Assembly (NCBI GenBank): GCA_007127395.1
Contig: SKZL01000183.1
Span: 1 to 5,106, forward strand
DNA length: 5,106 bases
Direction of reading: 5' to 3'
Origin: Balneolaceae bacterium
GTDB lineage: Bacteria; Bacteroidota; Rhodothermia; Balneolales; Balneolaceae
Positions 1-5,106 of this stretch are shown here, piece by piece. How positions within the stretch are numbered: position 1 is the stretch's first letter; every line of letters begins with the position of its first letter. The notes beneath the pieces were generated by a model. It made no database searches. It worked only from the letters and a program-made list of their open reading frames with translations, and was not told the origin of the DNA. Made by a program: the position numbers and the translations under genes.

Positions 1-575
1 ACGGTGCAGCTGCTATCTCTATTTTAACGGATGAACCCTTTTTTCAAGGTTCACTTCAGAATCTGGAAAGTGTGGCTGCGATAAGTCCGGTCCCATTGCT
101 TCGAAAAGATTTTATCCTGGATCCTTATCAGGTGAAGGAGGCCAAAGCTTTTGGTGCAGATGCTGTTTTATTGATCGTTACCATGTATAGTGGAAATCAA
201 CTGCATGAACTGCTGGCTGCAACCAGAGAGTTTGGGTTGGACGCGCTGGTAGAGTGTTATCATAATGCTGAACTTCAAGACCTGGATTGGAACAATATTC
301 ATATTGTGGGTGTAAACAACAGGAATTTATCAACTTTTGAGGTAAACCTTCACAGGGGAATTGAAATATTGAGTAGTGCTCCCGATCCTGTTGTAAAAGT
401 TTCGGAAAGCGGCCTTCACAGCTCAGAAGATCTAAAATTACTGCAAAAACATGGCATTCATGCAGCACTCATCGGTGAGCATCTGATGAAGCAGGAGAAT
501 ATTGGTGAAGGATTAAAAGAATTACTGACCGGTGTGACTGAGAATCACGGTGAGGATTCTGATGACAGAGACTAA
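1..575 (+). CDS. trpC: Indole-3-glycerol phosphate synthase, 5' partial
   Basis: This cytosolic enzyme closes the indole ring, turning 1-(o-carboxyphenylamino)-1-deoxyribulose 5-phosphate into indole-3-glycerol phosphate. The frame is open from base 3, giving 190 visible residues; full-length family members have about 255-270, so some 65-75 N-terminal residues lie outside the window. The GTG at 72 is internal, because typical family sequence (GAAAISILTDEPFFQGSL) precedes it in frame. Visible (beta/alpha)8-barrel motifs, numbered from the first visible residue, are LLRKDF with the catalytic Lys at 35, LVECYHN with Glu84, GVNNRNL with the substrate-binding Asn at 105, VSESGL with Glu135 and Ser136, and GEHLM at 158-162, which belongs to the phosphate-binding end of the barrel. 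By family knowledge these match the S. solfataricus residues K110, E159, N180, E210 and S211. The N-terminal Glu/Lys pair cannot be checked. The C-terminus ends in a short acidic tail (GEDSDDRD). trpF follows after 35 nt. Confidence 0.97.
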   Translation, partial: GAAAISILTDEPFFQGSLQNLESVAAISPVPLLRKDFILDPYQVKEAKAFGADAVLLIVTMYSGNQLHELLAATREFGLDALVECYHNAELQDLDWNNIHIVGVNNRNLSTFEVNLHRGIEILSSAPDPVVKVSESGLHSSEDLKLLQKHGIHAALIGEHLMKQENIGEGLKELLTGVTENHGEDSDDRD

Positions 576-610
576 AGAAAGAAACCAGAGCAGGAACTGA
601 ATAGATTGTT

Positions 611-1285
611 ATGTTTGCCGAACCAGAGCTAAAAACCAAAGTTAAAATTTGTGGAATTACAACACTGGAAGATGCACGCTTTCTAGCCGGAGCAATGGCA
701 GATTATCTGGGTTTTATTTTTTATCCCGGTAGTCCCAGATTTGTTGAACCCGCAAAGGCCGGAGCGATAATCAACTGGATTGAAGGACCACAAAAAGTAG
801 GTGTTTTTGTGAATCAGCCTCTCGATGATGTGAACAGAATCAGTACTCAAACCGGTATCGACCTTGTTCAACTCCATGGCAATGAATCTCCTGAATATTG
901 CAATTTGATCGATAAACCGCTGATTAAAGCGATTCATATTGATAAAGATTCAACTGTTGATTCCATAGAGAGAGTTATTTCAAAGTATGAATCATCTGTT
1001 GATTACCTGCTTTTTGACACAAAAACGGAAAGCCTTTGGGGAGGGACAGGGCAAACGTTTGACTGGAATCTATTGGACGAATTAACCACAGAGATACCTC
1101 TCTTTTTCTCCGGCGGTTTGAACCATCGGAATATTGAGAAGGCAATTGAACGTTTTAAACCCTATGCAGTAGACCTTTCCAGCAGCCTGGAGGAGTCGCC
1201 CGGATTGAAAAATTTTGATAAAATTGAACAATTTTTTGATGTGATGAGGAATATCTGGGATCAGCAGGAGACAGGGTTTATCTGA
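611..1285 (+). CDS. trpF: Phosphoribosylanthranilate isomerase
   Basis: This enzyme carries out the Amadori rearrangement of N-(5'-phosphoribosyl)anthranilate, the step just before TrpC. At 224 residues it is slightly longer than the usual 200-215, with about eight extra residues before the conserved KVKICGIT. Visible motifs are KICGIT with the general-base Cys14, FIFYPGSPRFV (39-45 with Arg43), GVFVN at 64-68, VQLHG at 86-90, LLFDTKT with the general-acid Asp136, GGTG at 144-147 followed by TFDW, FSGGLN at 166-171, and VDLSSSLE...PGLKN at 187-201. The last block differs from the common SSG...PGxKD pattern, with Ser for Gly and Asn for Asp. There is no other ATG, GTG or TTG start between 575 and 611 in this frame, and the ATG at 611 lies close upstream of the conserved core. 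Its only Shine-Dalgarno-like string (AGGA at 592-595) is about 15 nt away, further than usual. It sits between trpC and trpB on the same strand. Confidence 0.97.
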   Translation: MFAEPELKTKVKICGITTLEDARFLAGAMADYLGFIFYPGSPRFVEPAKAGAIINWIEGPQKVGVFVNQPLDDVNRISTQTGIDLVQLHGNESPEYCNLIDKPLIKAIHIDKDSTVDSIERVISKYESSVDYLLFDTKTESLWGGTGQTFDWNLLDELTTEIPLFFSGGLNHRNIEKAIERFKPYAVDLSSSLEESPGLKNFDKIEQFFDVMRNIWDQQETGFI

Positions 1286-1363
1286 GTACAAGAACGATTT
1301 ATGAAGAGATCAGATTTACCATTAAAGTGTATTTAACCGGAAAAATAATGAACAAACAGTTAA

Positions 1364-2563
1364 ATGGAATATAAAGTACCCTCAAAGGAAGGCTATTTTG
1401 GAAAATATGGTGGAAAATATGTTCCGGAAATACTGATTCCGGCTTTGATAGAGCTGGAGGCGGCCTATGCCGAGACACAGAATGATCCGCTTTTTCAGAA
1501 GGAATATCACGATCTGTTGCAGGAATATGTTGGTAGGCCGACAAAATGTACGTTTGCAAACCGTCTGACAGATTACTTCGGTAAAGCCAAAATATACCTG
1601 AAAAGGGAAGATTTGTGCCATACCGGTGCCCACAAAATCAATAACGCAATCGGACAACTCCTTTTAGCCAGAAATATGGGCAAAACGCGTATTATTGCTG
1701 AGACCGGGGCCGGACAGCATGGCGTTGCAACGGCTACTGCCTGTGCAAAGTTTGGCTTTGAGTGTGTGATTTACATGGGCGCTGAAGACATGGAGAGGCA
1801 GAAGTTAAATGTTGACAGAATGAGATTGCTCGGGGCAGAGGTTCGGTCGGTAACTAGCGGTTCACAGACCCTTAAGGATGCAACTAATGAGGCGATCCGT
1901 GACTGGGTCACAAATGTGGAAAACACATTTTATATCATTGGTTCTGTGGTTGGTCCGCATCCATACCCTATGATGACTCGTAACTTTCATAGAGTTATCG
2001 GTGATGAAACCAAAACTCAGATACGTAAGCTGGAAGGCAGAGACCCGGATTATTTGATTGCCTGTGTAGGTGGCGGCAGTAATGCGATTGGTTTCTTCTA
2101 CCCGTTCATTGAAAATGAAGATGTTAAAATGATCGGTATTGAAGCCGCCGGCCTTGGAGCTGATACAGATCAGACAGCTGCCACTTTAACCATTGGTACC
2201 CCCGGTGTGCTGCATGGGTCATTAAGTTATCTGCTACATGACGCTGAAGGACAGATACAGCTCGCACACTCAATCAGTGCAGGGTTGGATTACCCGGGAA
2301 TAGGTCCGGAACACGCCTATCTGCACGATATAAAAAGGGTTCACTACTATGGTATCACTGATGAAGAAGCGATGAAAGCAGTAAAATTGGTATCTGACAA
2401 GGAGGGTATCATACCTGCGATTGAAACGGCTCACGCATTTGCTTACCTGGAAACATTGATGCCTCTGACTCAAAAGGATGAGATAGTTGTTGTTAATTGC
2501 TCGGGCAGAGGTGATAAGGATATGAAAACAATTTCGGAATGGTTTTCAGGCAAAGAGTTGTAG
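1364..2563 (+). CDS. trpB: Tryptophan synthase beta subunit
   Basis: This PLP enzyme joins indole, channelled from TrpA, to L-serine to make L-tryptophan in the alpha2-beta2 complex. The length of 399 residues is normal for the classical TrpB1 type that partners TrpA. Visible motifs are [12 protein letters not shown] (11-22), [10 protein letters not shown] with the PLP Schiff-base Lys91, [13 protein letters not shown] with catalytic Glu113, the phosphate-binding GGGSN at 236-240, LHGSLSYLL at 283-291, [14 protein letters not shown] at 305-318, whose Asp309 belongs to the segment that moves when the subunits close, Glu354, and NCSGRGDKD with Ser380 next to the PLP ring nitrogen. These correspond to Salmonella K87, E109, D305, E350 and S377. 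An in-frame TAA at 1361-1363 directly precedes the ATG, so the protein cannot start earlier. No good Shine-Dalgarno sequence is present. It lies 78 nt after trpF and 43 nt before trpA, as expected for genes whose products form one complex. Confidence 0.99.
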   Translation: MEYKVPSKEGYFGKYGGKYVPEILIPALIELEAAYAETQNDPLFQKEYHDLLQEYVGRPTKCTFANRLTDYFGKAKIYLKREDLCHTGAHKINNAIGQLLLARNMGKTRIIAETGAGQHGVATATACAKFGFECVIYMGAEDMERQKLNVDRMRLLGAEVRSVTSGSQTLKDATNEAIRDWVTNVENTFYIIGSVVGPHPYPMMTRNFHRVIGDETKTQIRKLEGRDPDYLIACVGGGSNAIGFFYPFIENEDVKMIGIEAAGLGADTDQTAATLTIGTPGVLHGSLSYLLHDAEGQIQLAHSISAGLDYPGIGPEHAYLHDIKRVHYYGITDEEAMKAVKLVSDKEGIIPAIETAHAFAYLETLMPLTQKDEIVVVNCSGRGDKDMKTISEWFSGKEL

Positions 2564-2606
2564 AGAGGAATCATTTATTTTATTTAGATAAGAAAAAAAC
2601 CAATTC

Positions 2607-3422
2607 ATGAAGCCACGCATAGAAAAACTATTTGAGAACCGAAAAGATGATCAAAAAGTAATGTCTCTTTTTATCACTGCCGGTTATCCCGACTTAAATT
2701 CAACAGTAGACCTGGTTTTGGGTTTTGAGGAGAATGGAGCAGATATCATTGAACTGGGAATGCCTTTTAGTGATCCGCTTGCTGATGGGCCAACGATCCA
2801 GTTTGCAAGTAACAGAGCCATCGAAAATGGCATCACCATGAGCGCCATTTTTGGTATGGTAAAAGAGATTCGAAAATCTTCAGAAATTCCTATAGTTTTA
2901 ATGGGATACATAAATCCGGTCTTACGGTACGGAACTGAACAGTTCTGCAAAGATGCATCAGAGAGCGGTGTGGATGGTTTGATCATACCGGATGCTCCGA
3001 TTGAAGTATCCGCAGAATTGGCAATTGAAGCAAAAAAACATAATCTTAACCTCATCTATCTGGTTGCACCAAACTCAACAGATGAACGGATGAAGCAGAT
3101 TGATCAGTTGAGCAGCGGATTTGTCTACTGCGTCTCAGTAACCGGGGTAACCGGTGCAAGAGATGGGGATGAAATAGCACGTTCTGTTGTGCGTTTTATT
3201 GATCGTGTAAATCAAAATGTGACTGATAATCCAAAACTGGTGGGCTTCGGAATAAGAAATCATAAAGATGCTGTAACAATATCTGCAAAACTGGATGGTT
3301 TTATTGTAGGCAGTGCTTTGATTGACACGATACGCAATAGATATCCCGATCCTGACTGGTTTAACCACACAATGGACTTTGTTAAGGATTTAAAATTTGG
3401 AAAAATTGAACACCAAAAATAA
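2607..3422 (+). CDS. trpA: Tryptophan synthase alpha subunit
   Basis: This subunit cleaves indole-3-glycerol phosphate to indole and glyceraldehyde 3-phosphate and passes the indole through a tunnel to TrpB. The 271-residue length is typical. The barrel motifs are complete: FITAGYPD at 22-29; IIELGMPFSDPLADGPTIQ with catalytic Glu49 and Asp60, the same numbering as in Salmonella; YINPVLRYG at 101-109; GLIIPDAP at 124-131, where many relatives have PDLP; SVTGVTGAR at 177-185, the mobile loop 6 with its conserved Thr; and the phosphate-binding GFGI (213-216) and GFIVGSAL (231-238). The ATG start places these motifs at standard positions and is preceded by an A-rich run (gataagaaaaaaacc) rather than a strong Shine-Dalgarno site. 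No terminator-like hairpin with a T tract follows the TAA stop. The next gene begins 10 nt later, or overlaps trpA by 26 nt if an unlikely TTG start is used. Confidence 0.99.
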   Translation: MKPRIEKLFENRKDDQKVMSLFITAGYPDLNSTVDLVLGFEENGADIIELGMPFSDPLADGPTIQFASNRAIENGITMSAIFGMVKEIRKSSEIPIVLMGYINPVLRYGTEQFCKDASESGVDGLIIPDAPIEVSAELAIEAKKHNLNLIYLVAPNSTDERMKQIDQLSSGFVYCVSVTGVTGARDGDEIARSVVRFIDRVNQNVTDNPKLVGFGIRNHKDAVTISAKLDGFIVGSALIDTIRNRYPDPDWFNHTMDFVKDLKFGKIEHQK

Positions 3423-3432
3423 GAGAATAAAA

Positions 3433-4533
3433 ATGCGTTTCAGTTATTTTATACTACCTGTACTTCTGCTGATTTCCCTGTTTTCAATATCCTGCGACAG
3501 TGATTACAGGCCAATGTCAATAGGAGCTGCCGATGAAGTGATTGTTATTATGGATTCAACTTTATGGGAAAGCGATACCGCCCTGGCATTGGAGGATACT
3601 TTTGGAAAAATGATAGAGACAATACCGGGCTATGAACCAACTTACAGGCTTATGTATCGTGATTTCAGTACAAATTCTCAACTGGATGAGCTTCGTCGCA
3701 ATAAAAATATCATCGTTGTGTCATCTATCGATGACGACACAAATGTAGCCGCTCTGATACGGGCTATCTTAAGTGATGAGGTAGAAGAGAGAGTCAGAAA
3801 TGGAGATAGCTTCGCTTTTCCTTTACGTGACAGATGGGTGCGTGATCAGTGGACACTGCTACTTACATCCACTTCTGATGAAGAGCTGGCTGAAAAGATA
3901 ATTAATTCAGAACGATCGCTGGTTGGCAACCTTCTTGAACTTGAATTTGAAAGAAGGATCGGGGAAGTTTTCCGAAGGGGAGAGCAGGTCGCTATTTCAG
4001 ACTCACTATGGCAAAAACATGGATGGAGTGTTCGAATGCAGCATGATTATGTGCAATCGGTCGAGACAGATGATGTTGTAGTATTCCGTCGATACCTGCC
4101 GGATAATAACCGCTGGATGTTAGGGTGGTGGAAAGATGATGTTGACAATATCGATTTTCTGGATCATGAATGGATCAATGCTCAAAGGGACTCTCTGCTT
4201 GAGCAGTACCTGAGAGGAGAGAGAGATAACTCTTACATAACTACTGAGTATCGAAGAGCAGTGATTACGGATGAGGTTGTTCGTGATGACCGTATCATCG
4301 GTTTTGAGACGCTTGGAACCTGGACAATGACCAATGATTTTATGGGTGGCCCATTTGTGAATTTTACCTATTATGATCCTGAGACACAGCGCCTTTTTAT
4401 GATTGAGTATGGCCAGTTTGCTCCTAGCGTGAACAAACGAAGGTTTGTCAGACAGTTCAGGGCGATGGGAAGAACATTTCAGGCTGACTCAACATGGAAT
4501 TCAGTAGATGAGATGATCACTGACCTGAATTAA
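3433..4533 (+). CDS. DUF4837-family lipoprotein of unknown function
   Basis: This is a predicted envelope lipoprotein of 366 residues. The N-terminus is a lipoprotein signal: Met-Arg, then a hydrophobic stretch (about residues 4-18), then FSISC with the lipidated Cys21. Mature +2 to +4 residues are Asp-Ser-Asp, only a weak resemblance to the acidic surface-export signal described in Bacteroidota, so the final location is uncertain. The rest looks like a soluble domain rich in charged residues, with no further membrane segment. I assign it to DUF4837 from memory of the family pattern: EVIVIMD near 35-41, EPTYRLMYRDF at 68-78, RNKNIIVV at 89-96, WTMTNDFMGGPFVNF at 297-311 and APSVNKRRFVRQF at 330-342. 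No catalytic motif is recognised. The frame extends upstream to a TTG at 3397, but I prefer the ATG at 3433: it puts the hydrophobic segment right at the N-terminus and follows an A-rich leader (gagaataaaa). The 10-nt gap after trpA suggests co-transcription with the trp genes. Confidence 0.85.
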   Translation: MRFSYFILPVLLLISLFSISCDSDYRPMSIGAADEVIVIMDSTLWESDTALALEDTFGKMIETIPGYEPTYRLMYRDFSTNSQLDELRRNKNIIVVSSIDDDTNVAALIRAILSDEVEERVRNGDSFAFPLRDRWVRDQWTLLLTSTSDEELAEKIINSERSLVGNLLELEFERRIGEVFRRGEQVAISDSLWQKHGWSVRMQHDYVQSVETDDVVVFRRYLPDNNRWMLGWWKDDVDNIDFLDHEWINAQRDSLLEQYLRGERDNSYITTEYRRAVITDEVVRDDRIIGFETLGTWTMTNDFMGGPFVNFTYYDPETQRLFMIEYGQFAPSVNKRRFVRQFRAMGRTFQADSTWNSVDEMITDLN

Positions 4534-4534
4534 A

Positions 4535-4580
4535 CGGATAGTGTTTTACGGTAATTATTGCAGAATGCAAAGTTTATCCG
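4535..4580 (+). repeat. Nested inverted repeat after the lipoprotein gene
   Basis: Two arms, CGGATA (4535-4540) and TATCCG (4575-4580), are perfectly complementary, with a possible added G-T pair inside. Between them lies a second perfect inverted repeat, TTGCA-GAA-TGCAA (4558-4570). The outer arm starts one base after the TAA stop of the lipoprotein gene. The transcript could fold into a stem carrying an inner hairpin, which would suit a 3' end or processing structure. Against an intrinsic terminator, the stems are short and AT-containing, and only GCTGTTT follows rather than a run of T. The arrangement could also be chance. Confidence 0.3.
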
Positions 4581-4626
4581 GCTGTTTGATCCACTGCTCA
4601 ACACTCTAATTTCAGTACCCGGCTGA

Positions 4627-5106
4627 ATGAATATGGATGCTCAACTTGGCAAAAGAATTCAGTTACTTGATTGTGCCATCAAAAGCTGGTTACAACCGGA
4701 TAACAAAGAATTGAGCCGGGCTATCGAGGCTACAGTCGACGAAGGACACTTCAGCTTTAGCGATGTTAAACACCGCATTCTTTCGCTAAAAACCTCTCTT
4801 ACTGAAAAGAATATCACAAAGTGGGCTCTTCGATCCAATTGTTTTCCGGATGCAGCAACCAATAAGAAAATTTTATGCCTTCATGCCGGAAACCTGCCAT
4901 TAGTGGGAATGAATGATTTTTTGGCTATTGTATTAACCGGGGGAGACTATTTCGGAAAATTGTCCGGAAAAGATCCATATCTGTTGCCTACATTGATCAA
5001 CAAGAGCGTTGATATAGGTGTTATTGAGGATACCCATGTCAACACAGATCTGACCGATTTTGAATCGGTTCAAGCCGATGCGGTACTCTTTGCAGGTTCC
5101 AAAAGG
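4627..5106 (+). CDS. LuxC-family acyl-CoA reductase, 3' partial
   Basis: The gene is open to the last base of the window, giving 160 N-terminal residues. Relatives in Bacteroidota are about 330-360 residues by recollection, so roughly half is missing. LuxC-type enzymes reduce an activated fatty acid (acyl-CoA or acyl-enzyme) to an aldehyde with NADPH. The family call rests on ILCLHAGNLPLVGMNDFLAI (82-101), the following GKLSGKDPYLLPTL (110-123), and ADAVLFAGSKR (150-160) at the edge, which looks like the start of the nucleotide-binding GS segment. The active-site Cys would lie beyond the window. An in-frame TGA at 4624-4626 directly precedes the ATG at 4627, so translation starts there or at the ATG at 4633. 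No Shine-Dalgarno site is visible for either. It lies 93 nt after the lipoprotein gene, so it may have its own promoter. The substrate is unknown, and nothing here suggests bioluminescence. Confidence 0.85.
   Translation, partial: MNMDAQLGKRIQLLDCAIKSWLQPDNKELSRAIEATVDEGHFSFSDVKHRILSLKTSLTEKNITKWALRSNCFPDAATNKKILCLHAGNLPLVGMNDFLAIVLTGGDYFGKLSGKDPYLLPTLINKSVDIGVIEDTHVNTDLTDFESVQADAVLFAGSKR

Noticed and set aside
72..575. A GTG at 72 as the start of trpC
   Set aside because: The frame continues upstream to the window edge with residues typical of TrpC, so this is an internal valine codon of a gene cut by the window.
1319..1367. CCATT (1319-1323) able to pair with AATGG over the trpB start (1363-1367)
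   Set aside because: Five pairs plus two after a mismatch across a 39-nt loop is too weak to support a regulatory hairpin.
3397..3432. A TTG start for the lipoprotein, overlapping trpA
   Set aside because: It would add 12 charged residues before the signal peptide. The ATG at 3433 with an A-rich leader gives a normal lipoprotein N-terminus.
4585..4614. Possible Bacteroidota-type promoter before the acyl-CoA reductase: TTTG at 4585-4588 and TAATTTCA at 4607-4614, 18 nt apart
   Set aside because: The second element only partly matches TAnnTTTG, transcription would start almost at the ATG, and such matches are frequent by chance. It is kept only as a possibility.
4659..4862. A 67-residue reading frame on the minus strand
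   Set aside because: It lies wholly inside the acyl-CoA reductase gene, whose + strand frame has clear family motifs. The other minus-strand frames in the window are likewise shadows of the trp genes.
1..5106. Search for CRISPR arrays, tRNA or rRNA genes, insertion sequences and phage or defence genes
   Set aside because: No regularly spaced repeats, tRNA-like cloverleaf, transposase or related motif was seen. Nearly all of the window is accounted for by six genes and short gaps.

Overview
The window holds the distal half of a tryptophan biosynthesis operon in the order trpC (5' end missing), trpF, trpB, trpA. These are followed by a DUF4837-type lipoprotein gene and by the start of a LuxC-family acyl-CoA reductase gene that runs off the right edge. 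Every gene lies on the + strand. The likely host is a member of the Bacteroidota or the related Balneolota/Rhodothermota. Three things point there: the DUF4837 lipoprotein, which I know mainly from that group; the family of acyl-CoA reductase; and the near absence of Shine-Dalgarno sites, with A-rich stretches before several start codons. G+C looks to be around the low 40s percent by eye. Genus and species cannot be determined from this window.

Layout: positions 1-575 are trpC, missing roughly 65-75 N-terminal residues. Positions 611-1285 are trpF, 1364-2563 trpB and 2607-3422 trpA. Gaps between the trp genes are 35, 78 and 43 nt, with no convincing terminator, so one transcript is likely. 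The operon promoter and any attenuator would lie upstream of the window. The lipoprotein gene (best start 3433, end 4533) begins only 10 nt after trpA and probably shares the transcript. A 93-nt gap at 4534-4626 holds a nested inverted repeat. The acyl-CoA reductase starts at 4627 and is open to the end of the window.

The four trp products carry out the last steps of tryptophan synthesis. TrpF isomerises phosphoribosylanthranilate, TrpC closes the ring to indole-3-glycerol phosphate, and TrpA and TrpB form the synthase that releases indole, channels it and joins it to serine. All recognised catalytic residues in the visible parts are present, so the pathway segment appears intact. The link between tryptophan synthesis and the lipoprotein or the acyl-CoA reductase is unknown and may be only shared transcription.

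I see no mobile element, CRISPR array, RNA gene or clearly new system. The points most worth a second look are the lipoprotein at the tail of the trp operon, short reading frames placed at the trpC-trpF and trpF-trpB junctions, and the nested inverted repeat after the lipoprotein gene.
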